A stretch of DNA of 64,000 nt from Hippopus hippopus (GCA_946811185.2 OX328109.1:5952001-6016000), one strand, 5' to 3'; positions 22,065 through 33,401 are shown, counted from the first letter of the stretch. The notes: generated from the sequence alone by a model not told the origin. A program made the numbers and translations.

Positions 22065-25000
22065 GTAAGTGAGCTAAAGTAGATTCGGTGTAAGTCACAT
22101 GAATTCATGTTAAGGTATAGTGGCAAAAGGAGAAATTGCTCCCCATTACCCCCAAATCAGACCATGTAAATTAATAATTCCGTAATCTTAAATCATTTCC
22201 AGAGACAACTGGCTTATGATTCCACTGATAGGCTTTAACCTGCTGCCATGGCAAAAACAGTGACTTTTGCAGATGGCATAGATCAAGATCAGACGGCACA
22301 GAACTTGCAGTCTGATCTTTGATCTATACCGTCCGCTTGTACAGTCAAGCCTACACATTCATAATCTTTGTAAGTTTCAATGGATTGTATTTATAGCCGT
22401 TGGAAGAGGTTGAATTTACTTATTTGGCACTGAGAGTTAACCTTGACCAAATAAAATAATTTCAGACCTGGCAAAATTACAAGCATTACCATGTGACAAA
22501 TGTGGCTCACATTATCTCCCGCTAGATGGCATTCTGCTAATACGCATCTATCTAATTTGGGCATTCTGGGTACAGAACCGTACTACTTTTCAAAACGACA
22601 ACTGTTACTTTGAATTTCAAAATAAAATAAATGTTTACTCAATAAATCACTACCTAGTGTGATTCATTCAGCTATGATCAGCTAGCATGTAACCTATGCA
22701 CCAGCCATTTATTAAAACAGCCCCCTACAAGCTTGGGTAATAACATTGGTATAAGCCCTACTTTTCCTATGTATATTGGATAGGTAATGGGTAATAGCAG
22801 ACAGGTCGAATCTTCGAAGAATTTGAAATGAGAAGACAACGATGTGGCTCAAATATTTGAGTTGTTAAGTTTTTGAAAGGGTAGAAAACATTGAGGAAAA
22901 AGGAAAAAATGCTTGATACAGCATTTTCTCCTTTTTCAAAATGTTTTCAAAAGCCCTCTTTTTCAGGAACCTAACAACTTTGGAATGTGTAGTAAAAGGT
23001 GAAAGGTAAAATTGTTCGTTGCAATGTTTTCAAATTTGTGTTCTAATGCAAAACATAAAGACTTGTTTGCAAGTGGTTTTATGTCTTAACATTTTACCAA
23101 ACAACAATCTTTTAAACTTGACCAAAATGAAAGCACTATGAAAAATAACACTCTAATGTTCAATATTTGGGCTATTGCCTTTTTCAAGAGTTAGAAACAC
23201 TTTATCCACTAGAACATTTTTTTAACGTGTATCATTGCAGGCATATTGTTTTACTAATAAGAAGTGACGTCAACTCTGGTACGCAACGTAACGTCAATGT
23301 TCCCGCGCTCTGTCAAACATCAATTAACGTTATATGAAATTGCGCGTCATTGACATTACAACCCACTGGTTGGAGGGTCTGCAACTTTTTAATCCATGCT
23401 GATTCGTGTATTTGACGTTTTGTCTTGTCTGTGGAGTACATTTTTTTCAGGATAGTGAATTTTAAGTTGGAACTCAATGGTTTTCTTGGGAAAAATGGAA
23501 GTTTATTGGCTTGTCTCTTTCTAAATGGACGTCTCTCAAGTGTTCCCGCATCCTTTCATGTAGCTGTTTCTGAGTTTCACCGACATACACTACTATTTCA
23601 CAACGCCTGCAACTGACGGCATACACCACGTTCTTCGCATACATTCATGCACATACATGAGAAAATGGGATGTACAACTTATGAATGCTCCAAAGCGGCC
23701 AGTTTTCAACAAAAGATTCATTGATGATGGTTTCGGATTATGGGTCGGCAGCAAGGAAGAACTTCTAGAGTTTGCTAGACATGCCAACAGTATCCACGAC
23801 AATATCAAAATTGAACTGCGTTACAGTGACCGAAAGATAGAATTCCTCGATACAACTGTAAAAATTGAAAACGGTCACATATACACGGACCTATATGTTA
23901 AACCAACAGATAAAAAGTTGTATCTGAACAACAAATCATGCCATCCCCCATCAACAAAGAAAGGGTTAGCCTATAGCCTAGGGCTTCGCCTTAAAAGAAT
24001 CTGTGAAAAAGATGAAGACTATAATAAACAGAGAAGAGCTTTGAAACAAAAACTAAGACAAAGAGGGTTCACTGGGAAAACCATCGAATCACAGCTAGAG
24101 AAAGTCGACATCTTCGATAGAGACAAGTTGTTGAAAGAAAATAAACATAGGACTAACAAGAAGAAAATTACACGGGTACCACTGGTCCTGACTTATTCAC
24201 ACCTTTTACCAAATATTCACAGAATAGTGTCGAAGCACACCAGAGTGTTACATGAATCTGAGCGTGTGAAACAAGTTTTTCAAGAACCTCCCATAGTAGC
24301 ATTTAGAAGGAACAGGAATCTCAGTGACACGCTGGTGCATAGCAAAACAAATCGGGCTATACGAAATAATAAGGATATTTGTAAATCCAACTGTGAAATG
24401 TGTGAAATTATTTCAGACAATCAAGTTGTAGGCATTAATTCTAGAAGAACGTATAACGTCCCATCAAACGTCAGTTGTAAAGTGAAGAACATGGTGTATG
24501 CCATCAGTTGCAGGCGTTGTGAAATAGTAGTGTATGTCGGTGTAACTGAGAGACAGCTACATGAAAGGATGTGGGAACACCTGAGAGATGTCCGTTTAGA
24601 AAGAGACAAGCCAATAAACTTCCATTTTTCCCAAGAAAACCATTCGAGTTCCGACTTGAAATTCACTATCCTGAAAAAGATGTACTCTGCAGACAAGACA
24701 GAACGTCAAATACACGAATCAGCATGGATTAAAAAGTTGCAGACCCTCCAACCAGTGGGTTGTAATGTCAAAGACACGCAATTTCATATAACGTTGATTG
24801 ATGTTTGACAGAGCGCGGGAACATTGACGTTACGTTGCGTAGCAGAGTTGACATCACTTCTTATTAGTAAAACAATATGGCTGCAATGATACACGTTAAA
24901 AAAATATTCTAGTGAATAAAGTTTTTCTAACTCTTGAAAAAGGCAATAGCCGAAATATTGAACATTAGAGTGTTATTTTTCATAGTGTTTTAATTATTCC

Positions 25001-28000
25001 CTAAGGAATTCAAAGTGTCAAAATGAAAGCATTTGCAAAAGTCAAATCAAATGTGACTCAAATAGTTGCATTTTCTTCATTTCCCAATGTTTTCCACTCT
25101 TTCAGACATGAATTCCATCTTAAGAGCAACTTTTAAGTTGTTGTATGTAAATGCTTGCAATTTGGACCAGTCTAAAATTTTGTTGTTTGGTAAAAAGTTA
25201 AGATAACCTTTGTCACAGATATCATTTCCTTTCATTACAGGCAACCAAAACTACATGAGTGGAGTGTTTATCATTCTAGTCACCCAGATGTTGCTAGGGT
25301 AAGTTATTCGAGTCATACACTGTGTAAAGGGGATTTGAGACATCTGCAAAAAGTATCGACCCATGTCAGCCTGCGCAGTCAGCGCAGGCTGACATGGCTC
25401 AAAACTTTTTGCCAGTTGTAAATTTTCTGAGTATCCAAGGACCATTATACCTCATGACTCAGTTGATTGTTAGACAAAATGGATTTTATATATCCATAAT
25501 TATGTGATGAATAGCTTGGTATAATGCATCATGGACATGCATCTAAGCCTCTTTTTCCAGAACATGGCTGATTTATTTTCTTCAAGTTTATGACCAACAA
25601 TCATTTCAAAATTGCAATTTTTATTTCATGCTTTCCAGTAGGTAATCGAGAAATATTGGTGAAATATTTTTCGATATTTCATAGTTACCACCAGTGAAAA
25701 TACCGATTTTTATATTCTAACTCTTCAATTGAAGGTGGAAACAGTTGTTCCCATGCACTAGTTACTTAGGTGAAATGCGTGTGCCTCACAACCAGATGGA
25801 AATATGACGTAATTTTCCTTACTTTTCTCGCGCTTGACGTAATATTGCAATGCGTTGCTATGCGTAGGGGGTACACCATGGGGAATAACAAAAAAGAACT
25901 GTACTGGTTCTTTTGATGTAAGTTCCCCCCAGAAAGGGTTAAAAGTATGAAATAAATAGAATATTTGGTTTTTTTTCGGTGAAAGATTGAAATTTATTTC
26001 ATCGAGTGAACATCATCAGTAATATTTTCACTCGTGGCTGTGCCACTGGTGAAAATATTACCGATGATGTTCACTCGATGAAATAAATTTCGATTTTTCA
26101 CCGTTAAAAACAAACATCCTCTATATATTTTACATCATATTTCATTTCTACTTCATGTCACTTATTTTGTTTTAACTCTTTCAAATGTCTTGTTGAAATA
26201 TTAAACTGCATAGGCCCTACGCCTACATTAAGATGACAGGTATTTTCGCCTTTTCCCACATTTTCTACCCTTTCACAAACAAATCTCCTAATTAGAGTCA
26301 TATTCAATTTGGCATCTGCAAATGCTTTTTAATCTTGAGAACTCTTAATTTTTTATCAGGTAAAGGGCAAATTTTTTTTTCAAATCTTAATTCCCAAACT
26401 AGTCAAATGATTGGCTGAGTTAACATTAGAATAGAAGTGTGTTTTTTTTTTTACGTAATCCCAATTTTAAACAACCTTGAGAAAGGAAGGCATATGAAAA
26501 CATTGTGGGAAAAGGGGAAAGTGTTGGTTACCAGCATTTTCTCCTTTTCCCACAATGTTTTCAAAAGGCTTCTTTCTTAGAGACATGAAAACCAGGGATT
26601 GTTTGGTAAAGAGTTAATTCTGTCCCTTGTAGCTGTATGTCATCCCATATGAACCTTTACCACTCACTTAGATGATATAGAGGATATTTGTTTTTTATGG
26701 TGAAAGATCGAAATTTATTTCATCGAGTGAACATCATCGGTAATATTTTAACGAGCGGTGCAGCCATGAGTGAAAATATTACCGATGATGTTCACGAGAT
26801 AAAATAAATTTCGATCTTTCACCTAAAAAAAAACAAATATTCTATTTATTTCATGCTTTTAACCCTTTCTAGGAGGGACTTAATCAAAATCCAGTACAGA
26901 TCTTTTCAGTTATTCCCCGTGGCATACCCCTTCCGCATAGCAACGCATTACAATATTACGTCAAGCGCGAGAAATGTAAGGTAAATGACGTCATATTTCC
27001 ATCTGATTGTGAGGCACGCGCATTTTACCTAGGTAACTAGTGCACGGGAAGAACTGTTCCGGCCTTCAATTGAAGAGTTAGAATATAAAAATCTGTATTT
27101 TCACTGGTCGTAACCAGGAAATATCGAAAAATATTTCACCGATATTTCTCGATAACCTACCGGAAAGCATGAAATAATATGCTGTAATATACAGGCATTA
27201 AACTTTTTCAGGCTGGATGGTGCAAGTGGAGCGCAGAAAGACCCGACTGGTACGCATGGAAAGCATCCTCAAAAAATCCAGACTGGTACAGACGTAGAGT
27301 GAACACAGTCAGGAGAGGTTTGTGGTATCTTTTGTTTTTGGTGTTTTTAAGGTACTAAGGCTATTTTGAACAATATTTCAATTATGTCATAGGGGCTAGT
27401 GCACCTATCCATGCTTTCCTAGAGCTTCAGGGTCCGTATTCACCAACCATTCTTAATTTAATCCTAAGTTTAATTCTGGAGTTAAAAAGTAACAAAACTT
27501 CTGATTGGCTAAACTATTTGTATCACTTTCAAATTTCAGAAAAATTGTTGAGAATAAGGTTCAGAATGGTGAATGAATATCGACCAATATTCTTTCAAAG
27601 CAACTGGCCGCTTTCCCACATAAACAGTGTCGAAACGATATTCAGCTATGAGAGAGAATGTATCTTGTCACATTGGTTATCACCAGTCGTCAAAAAGAAT
27701 TTGTCCCAGCTGGGACCCAAACCAGTAACCCCTGGGTAGCTAACACTGTACATTATGGACTAAGCTACCCAGTCGGTTTTGTCACGTCTTAACTTTTTAC
27801 CACACGAAAAAATTTTAGACCGGTCTAAATTGAAAGCATTTGCAGACGACAAAATAAATGTGACTGAAAAATTGAAATTTTGTTTGGGAAGGGTAGAAAA
27901 CATTGTGGGAAAAGGAGAAAATGCTGGTTACCAGCATTTTCTCCTTTTCCCACAATGTTTTCAAAAGGCTTCTTTCTCAGGGTCGTTAAAAGTCGGGATT

Positions 28001-28824
28001 GTGTGGTAAAGAGTTAACTTTTTACCACACAATCCCAATTTTTAAAGACCCCACCCAAGGAAAAGGACTTTTAAAAACCTTGTGGGAAAAGGAGAAAATG
28101 CTGATAACCATCATTTTCTCCTTTTCACACAATGTTTTCTACCCTTCCCAGGACAAATTCACATTTATTTGATCGTCTCCAAATGCTTTAAATTTGGAGA
28201 AGTCTAAATTTTGTTGTTTGGTAAACACTTAACTCATTACCAAAAATTGAAACTTGTCCATATTTAAAGTATCAACAGATTACAAATTCAGTGTGTTTCA
28301 AATGATATAATTTGTTTTTGAAAGGGTACAACCCATTGTGGGAAAAGGAGATAATGCTTGGGTAACCAGCATTTTCTCCTTCTCTGTTAGTGTTTTCTGC
28401 ATTTTAAAGGACAAATTTCATATTCTGAATAGCATTTAATTTGTTGTCTGCAAATCTCTTAAATTTGGACAAGGCTAAAATTTTGTCTTCTGGTAAAAAG
28501 ATAAAGGATAAAAAAAAATTACTTTTCTTTTTCTCTCTCACAGCCGATTACAAGAATATAAACTGGTCCTACGAATATCCCTCAAAGCCAACCAGTCGTG
28601 TCCATGACGACTTTATATCTGTCACAAATGAAGTCATGCAGAAAGACACATTGACACCAATACCACCAAACAGAGCTTACATGGGCTGCAATACCTTCCC
28701 CAAACCTGATCCCATCCCAAAGGAGGTGCCTGTACCAAAATGGGGATTGTACAATCCACCTAATTATGAGGAACCAATTAGATATAACCATTTTCCACCA
28801 ATCAAATATGATGGTTATAAATAG
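22015..28824 (+). CDS. Uncharacterised 164-residue Trp/Tyr/Pro-rich protein; candidate ciliary protein
   Basis: Four exons join in frame: 22015-22064, 25241-25298, 27212-27317 and 28544-28824 (TAG). All introns are GT-AG. The first is interrupted by a Penelope-like element, the second by the foldback pair F, and the third holds three back-to-back MITE-A copies. Readable segments are MAAYGFLSKPAKLPKEWQPK, AGWCKWSAERPDWYAWKASS, NPDWYRRRVNTVRR, ADYKNINWSYEYPSKPTSRV and a C-terminal Pro/Tyr-rich tail with KWGLYNPPNYEEPIRYNHF. The repeated x-W-Y/x-D-W-Y pattern and lack of a transmembrane or catalytic motif resemble small structural axonemal proteins. I cannot name the family. The neighbour across the X-box has similar composition. 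Confidence 0.82.
22217..22450 (+). mobile_element. MITE-D copy
   Basis: It runs from ctttaacctgctgccatggc through the hairpin agatcaagatcagacggcac...gtctgatctttgatctat to a degraded right end near gagagttaacc. It lies in intron 1 of the plus-strand W/Y/P-rich gene. Confidence 0.6.
23134..25018 (+). mobile_element. Penelope-like retroelement, 5'-truncated with an inverted partial copy
   Basis: The insertion is flanked by an 11-bp duplication, CAAAATGAAAG (23123-23133 and 25019-25029). The left segment (23134 to about 23637) is the reverse complement of the right segment (about 24483-24987), so the insertion is a sense copy joined to an inverted 3' fragment. The sense part carries the ORF at 23657-24808. 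Inverted partial copies of this kind are typical of Penelope-like elements. Joining the flanks rebuilds a MITE-A internal sequence, so it inserted into a MITE-A copy. Confidence 0.88.
23657..24808 (+). CDS. Penelope-like RT C-terminus plus GIY-YIG endonuclease (truncated)
   Basis: The 383 codons keep only the end of the reverse transcriptase: RT motif C (FIDD, about residues 21-24), then thumb-like sequence (EFLDTTVK, LYVKPTDKKLYL). A Cys-rich linker follows (CKSNCEMC, about residue 242), then a GIY-YIG endonuclease from about residue 277 (VYAISC...VVYVGVTERQLHERMWEHL) with the later Glu in ESAW and an Asn in GCNV. Full elements encode roughly twice this length; the RT fingers and palm through motif B are missing, so it cannot act alone. 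The ATG at 23657 is at the junction with the inverted copy and is probably not a natural start. Confidence 0.88.
   Translation: MRKWDVQLMNAPKRPVFNKRFIDDGFGLWVGSKEELLEFARHANSIHDNIKIELRYSDRKIEFLDTTVKIENGHIYTDLYVKPTDKKLYLNNKSCHPPSTKKGLAYSLGLRLKRICEKDEDYNKQRRALKQKLRQRGFTGKTIESQLEKVDIFDRDKLLKENKHRTNKKKITRVPLVLTYSHLLPNIHRIVSKHTRVLHESERVKQVFQEPPIVAFRRNRNLSDTLVHSKTNRAIRNNKDICKSNCEMCEIISDNQVVGINSRRTYNVPSNVSCKVKNMVYAISCRRCEIVVYVGVTERQLHERMWEHLRDVRLERDKPINFHFSQENHSSSDLKFTILKKMYSADKTERQIHESAWIKKLQTLQPVGCNVKDTQFHITLIDV
25241..25298 (+). CDS. Exon 2 of plus-strand W/Y/P-rich gene
   Basis: The acceptor is tcattacag and the donor gtaagt. It encodes (W)QPKLHEWSVYHSSHPDVAR and ends in phase 0. A MITE-B copy begins about 12 bp after the donor. 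Confidence 0.8.
25311..25572 (+). mobile_element. MITE-B copy
   Basis: It runs from cactgtgtaaaggggatttg to agcctctttttccagaacat. The internal palindrome is catgtcagcctgcgcag / ctgacatgg-type. Confidence 0.75.
25621..26125 (+). mobile_element. Foldback repeat F, copy 1
   Basis: About 505 bp, from ttatttcatgctttccagta to ...aaacatcctctat. It contains its own hairpin: atttatttcatcgagtgaac...aatattttcac pairs with the complement at 26049-26092. An inverted copy lies 550 bp downstream. Confidence 0.78.
26430..26617 (-). mobile_element. MITE-A copy between the two F repeats
   Basis: It has the gcattttctccttttcccac hairpin arm and the right end tttggtaaagagttaa (TTAA 26614-26617). The left end is degraded near acgtaatcccaattttaaac. 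Confidence 0.7.
26674..27177 (-). mobile_element. Foldback repeat F, copy 2 (inverted)
   Basis: It is the reverse complement of copy 1 with scattered differences: gatatagaggatatttgttt at the left and cggaaagcatgaaataa at the right. Both copies lie in one intron and could pair in the pre-mRNA. Confidence 0.78.
27212..27317 (+). CDS. Exon 3 of plus-strand W/Y/P-rich gene
   Basis: The acceptor is ctttttcag and the donor gtttgt. It encodes AGWCKWSAERPDWYAWKASS and KNPDWYRRRVNTVRR, with five Trp in 35 residues. It starts only 35 bp after the end of foldback copy F. Confidence 0.83.
27392..27777 (-). mobile_element. SINE-1-like copy interrupted by a short TIR repeat
   Basis: SINE body pieces (ctagtgcacctatccatgct at the left, aactggccgctttcccacat and a tRNA-like head at the right) flank a tattcaccaaccattctta-type repeat (about 27428-27585). 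The head in the minus sense reads ggtagcttagtcc...ggtttgggtccc, like A and B boxes. Confidence 0.62.
27789..28017 (-). mobile_element. MITE-A, intact 229-bp copy
   Basis: TTAA at 27789 and 28014. The ends are taactttttaccacacgaaa and gattgtgtggtaaagagtta. The central hairpin is perfect, and the arms extend to cttttgaaaacattgtggg-type sequence. Confidence 0.9.
28014..28232 (+). mobile_element. MITE-A copy sharing TTAA with both neighbours
   Basis: It starts at the right TTAA of the previous copy, is in the opposite orientation (ttaactttttaccacacaat), and ends gtttggtaaacacttaa at 28232. Confidence 0.85.
28229..28502 (-). mobile_element. Third MITE-A copy in the back-to-back array
   Basis: It starts at the shared TTAA 28229 with ttaactcattaccaaaaatt. 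It carries the hairpin and a right end tctggtaaaaagataaa with decayed TTAA, directly before exon 4 of the plus-strand W/Y/P-rich gene (28544). Confidence 0.72.
28544..28824 (+). CDS. Exon 4 of plus-strand W/Y/P-rich gene
   Basis: The acceptor is ctctctcacag. The open frame runs 92 codons to TAG at 28822-28824, encoding a Pro/Tyr-rich tail (PIPPNRAYMGCNTFPKPDPI ... NHFPPIKYDGYK). Confidence 0.87.
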
Positions 28825-28993
28825 ATTTGTGCCTAATTGTGCTGTAGTAGTTGTTATTTTATTACATATCAATTATTGTTTATTAATACTATATTGAAAT
28901 AATGCTGTAAACTTAGTCACTATTTCTATGGTTAGTTTGTGATTAACATTTCATTTCTGAACATCTCATATTTCTTATAGACAATAATGTATT

Positions 28994-29155
28994 TATACCC
29001 CCGCAAAACAAATGTTTTCAGGGGTATACTGGAATCAGCCTGTGTGTTCGTCCGTTCGTTTGTCCGTCCGTGTGTCCGTCTGTGTACAAATAATTGCCTG
29101 TTTCTGTCAAAGCGCTGGCGGGGGTATTAAGTCACATTCAGTGACAGCTCTAGTT
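28994..29155 (+). repeat. Short bivalve repeat ('tatacccccgc' type)
   Basis: It begins ttatacccccgcaaaacaaa, has ggggtatactggaatcagcc and a CGTCC run, and ends gacagctctagtttttt. The form is common in bivalves. A partial relative lies at about 33848-33930. Confidence 0.7.
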
Positions 29156-29441
29156 TTTTTTTTGATAACTGCTTGTACAAAATAATGTAGACTTTCTGAA
29201 ATCAAGGGGACTTTCAAGACTTGAATTAAATACTTCTTTGTTTTGAAAATAGATGTTACTAGAAATTAAACAATTTTTGTAAATCAGAACTTTCTTGATG
29301 CATGCGTGTTTCTTCATACAATAATGTTTGTGCAAATTCAGACATGCTGGTACATAGATTTTATCCGACACTGAAGTGAAAAGTTGACATGCCATCAACA
29401 CTTTGAACCCATTTATAGAAATTAAACATGTGCCTTTATTT

Positions 29442-29697
29442 GAGCCATGCTCTCGCAAAAGGATGTAAAATGTATCTCCGTGATGCATGATACAAAGCAA
29501 GTCATCACGTTGCTATGGATACATAAAAATTCATTTTGTCTAACAGCCATCTGAATTATGAAGCAGAATGATCCTTGAACATACAGAAAATTTACTAAAA
29601 GCAAAAATTTTCAGCACTAATCAGCCTGCACAGGTTGACCTTAGTTAGTACGTTTTGCAGATGCATTAAGCCCCCTTTTCCCAGAGCATGGCTCATA
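29442..29697 (-). mobile_element. MITE-B copy, reverse orientation
   Basis: Ends tgagccatgctctcgcaaaa and cttttcccagagcatggctc are complementary with few changes. Confidence 0.8.
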
Positions 29698-29828
29698 TGT
29701 AGATACAGTAACACGAACAAGCAGTGAAATTATAACTAAGATGTCATCATGAGATATTTTCATTTTCTACTGAACTGCATGAAAGGACTATAGAAAAGCT
29801 TTCAAAAGGTGCTTAGTGCCAAACGGAC

Positions 29829-30039
29829 TTAACTCTTTACCACACAATCCCGACTTTTAACGACCCTGAAGTAGAAAGCTTTTGAAAACATTGTGAGAAA
29901 AGGAGAAAATGCTGGTAACCAGCATTTTCTCCTTTTTCCACAAAGTTTTCTACCCTTCCCAAAACATGTTTCAATATTTGAGTCACATTTGTTTGTCATC
30001 TGCAAATGTCTAAGATTTTGTTGTGTGGTAAAGAGTTAA
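29829..30039 (+). mobile_element. MITE-A copy with small internal deletion
   Basis: TTAACTCTTTACCACACAAT to TGTGGTAAAGAGTTAA, 211 bp. The hairpin is intact. The missing 18 bp are in the region where other copies read aatgctttcaatttggacaa. Confidence 0.86.
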
Positions 30040-30945
30040 ATGTTGTCTATAATATTAAACTTTCACCAGAGAATAGCCTTCACCAGCACAGGCTGACATG
30101 GGTTGAATTTTTTGCTATTGGTAAATTTTCTGTGTGTCAAAGAACCATTGTAGCTCCAGATCATGTTGAATGTTAGACTTAATGAATTTTATGGATCCAT
30201 AATTAAACAATGATTTGGTTGGTATAATGCATTATGGAGATGCATTAAACCCCCTTTGCCAGATTATGGCTCCTTTTTTTTTTTTTTCAATGAGTGCAAA
30301 ATCTTGTGTTACAATGGAGTACAATTGATGTGTAGTTTTAAGTGTTGATAGAAATATCATTGTTGAGTTTTTGTTGAGGTTTGCTTTCAGTTCTGTTTTG
30401 TTGTAATCTTTTAGTGTAAAAATAATTGCATATATATAGTATGTACTTTTTTTTCTACACACTTTATTTTATCTATTTCTTATACTTCTTCATTTATTAC
30501 TGATAATCTCTGAAAAGTTATTTCGATAATCACTTTTGAATTTTGTTGACCAGGGTCAGAATTTACCAAATATTCTAAATACTGTTTGTTTTTTTATTTT
30601 GTTTATTTATTTGTTTTCTTGTTTATTTATATGTTTGTTCAACACAGATAACTCTTTACAGCATAACACAATTTCAAACTTGTCCAAATTCAAGGCATTT
30701 GCTGACAACAAGTTGAAGGATGGCTCAAATGATGGAACTTTGATCGAGTAGAAAACATTGTGGGAAAAGGAGAACATGCTGGTTAACAGCATTTTCTCCT
30801 TTTCTCACAATGTTGTCAAAGGTAATTTTCCCTGGGGATTGTATGGTAAAGAGTTAAAATTATGTCAGTTGTATCACGGCAGCCAGTGAACCTTATTTAG
30901 AATGTTTGGTAAATAGGGCCCGCCCCTGTATCAATTAATAGGTTT

Positions 30946-31182
30946 TTAACCCTTTACCACACAATCCCATGACTTTACACCCTGTGATGAAGTACTGGTA
31001 GGCTTTTGAAAACATTGTGTAAAATGAAGAAACTGTTGATTATCAACATTTTCTCCTTTTCCCACAATGCTTTCTACCCTTTGAAATACAAGTCCTTTTA
31101 TTCTAGACACATTTCATTTGTGAATGTGCAAATGCTTTCAATTTGGACAAGTCCAATTTTTTTTCATTTGGTAAAGGGTTAA
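30946..31182 (+). mobile_element. MITE-A copy
   Basis: TTAACCCTTTACCACACAAT to TTTGGTAAAGGGTTAA. The hairpin centre is changed to gttgattatcaac, still symmetric around the centre, while the arms carry mismatches. Confidence 0.84.
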
Positions 31183-31204
31183 TACTTTGTATCTATTTAT
31201 AGAT

Positions 31205-31474
31205 GAGACATGTTCTGGCAAAAGGGGGTTAACTGCATTTCTGTGATCCATTATACCATGCAAGTCATCATATATATGTAATTACAGATCCATAAAATCT
31301 GCTTAGTCTTACAATCAACTGGATCTAGAAGTAGAATGGACCTTTGACATGCAGAAAATTTACATATAGCAAAAAAGTTTCGACTCATATCAGCCTGTGT
31401 GGGCTGCACAGGCTGACATGGGTCAATACTTTTTACAGGTACATTAAGCCCCCTTTTCACAGAGCATGACTCAA
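31205..31474 (-). mobile_element. MITE-B copy, reverse orientation
   Basis: It runs from gacatgttctggcaaaaggg to ccccttttcacagagcatga. The internal palindrome is atcagcctgtg...cacaggctgacat. Confidence 0.78.
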
Positions 31475-31749
31475 ATTAATTTTTGTTGTGTTTTTCTTGA
31501 TATCTAAGATTTACAACTTCGATAATCTTGTGAATGAATTTTGAAATTATTTTTCTTGTAAATCTACTTCTCTGTCTTTGCTCAGTAGGATTATGTATTG
31601 CTGAACTGAAGGATTTTATAATGCACTATTACAATATCAGTTTATTTTGTCACTGAATTCTACCGTCACCTCAATAGATTATTAAGTTACAATCGACTGT
31701 TTGTATGTTGCGATTGCATGTCCTTTTCCAAGGGTGTAACCAGGATTAC

Positions 31750-31985
31750 ACAGAGGATATTTGTTTTCTTCAGTGAAGGATTGAAATTTATTTCATCAAG
31801 TGAACATTATCTGTAATATTTTCATGAGTGGCACAGCCATGAGGGAAAATATTAACAATGATGTTCACTTGATGAAATAAATTTAAAAAAAAAAAAAAGA
31901 AAGCAAATATTCTATTTTTTTCATGCTTCTAACCCCTTTTTTGTTGGGCCTTTCATCAAAATCCAGTACAGTTATTTTCGGTACA
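31750..31985 (-). mobile_element. Foldback repeat F, partial copy
   Basis: It reads cagaggatatttgttttctt, the tttatttcatcaagtgaaca hairpin and tattttttcatgcttctaac, as in the half of F near its hairpin. The outer half (gttgctatgcg...) is missing. Confidence 0.7.
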
Positions 31986-33401
31986 GTCTTCAGTTACATT
32001 TGTTCATCAGTGACTATCATTAATCCTCGAATATAAATTGGTCAATGACTCTTTATCAAACAACTGGCCAAATTAGAAGTATTTGCAGACAGCAAAATAA
32101 ATTTGACTCAGAATTTGAAATTTGTTGCCAGAAGGGTAGGAAACATTGTTGGAAAAAGAGAAAATGCTGGTTACCAGCATTTTCTCCTTTTCCAACAATG
32201 TTTTCTGAACTCTTACAGACAAACTCCATCATTTAAGCTACATTTGTCATGTCATCTGCAAATGCTTTCAATTTGGACAAGGCTATAAAACTTTTCTTGT
32301 TTGATAAAGACTTAATGTGGTCATAGAGAGTGGGTTACACAACGATCCCTGTTCCCTAGATTCACACATAACTTTGAGTCCAAGACTTAAGCTACATGCA
32401 TTCTCGTCAAATATAAAACCCTTCAGCACAGAAGAGCCTGTAATTTTTTTAAAAGGTTTTTACAGATTTCCAGTTTTGTTGCCACGGTAACCAAAGTTCA
32501 AACTCTTTGAAAAAAGCCTGAAATAGACAACAGTAGGACCATTAATTTTGCATGAGGTTTGGTCAAAAAACATTTTGAAGTTTTAAAGTATAAGATGTTT
32601 GAAAGCAAAGTTAACCCATGGACACAAGGGAGACTTGGTCATAACATAAGCTGACTTTCGGGTCTGAAAATTAGCTTTTTACGGCAAGAAATATCTTATG
32701 AAAAATAAGAAGAAAAAAAAATTGTCTGTATTTGACCCATTTTATTTCAATGATAGAAAATATAGAAACAACAAAACAATACCACACAATATTACATGGA
32801 CTACCTTGTCCATTCTTTTCACCCTCAGACATACACACAGGTATGGAATACTGAAGTCTGTTTATACCACAGCTTCACTGTCTATCACAGAACACCGAAA
32901 TTTTCATTTTAGTTTAAATATATTTATTTTACATCTTTTGAGAAACAAGTTCTTGCAACTTATACTAATCTTTCTCGTTTCTGCTTCCTGGAACTATACC
33001 AGTACTCATGCTGAATGTGTGGGCCAATGAACAGTCTTGAAATTTTCATAGGTCTATCATCGAACATTGTTACTAAAAATCTCATATTGGGCAATGTCTC
33101 TATATCATATACAGTAGCAACTATACACATTAATATATATGATGTAGAGGCCTTGCACAAATGTGCTATTTTCAGTAAAAGACCAATGAAAATTTCGGTG
33201 TTTCATGATAAACCAATGAATCTTCAGTGGCCTATATATGGTTCCATGCAAAGTCGAGGTTTTACCTCCAAAAATGTACACCAGCACCGTTGCTTGACAC
33301 TGCTGTGGTCCACTTATTTGGGGATGTAAATTCAATTTCATATATACATTATCTTATGATTAACTTTTTACCATACGACAAAATTTTAGGCTGGTCCAAA
33401 T

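Noticed and set aside
24421..24696. 91-codon open frame on the minus strand
   Set aside because: Antisense shadow of the GIY-YIG region of the Penelope-like element.
32698..33030. 110-codon open frame on the plus strand
   Set aside because: Its second half lies over a reverse SINE-2 copy and the first half has no recognisable motif.
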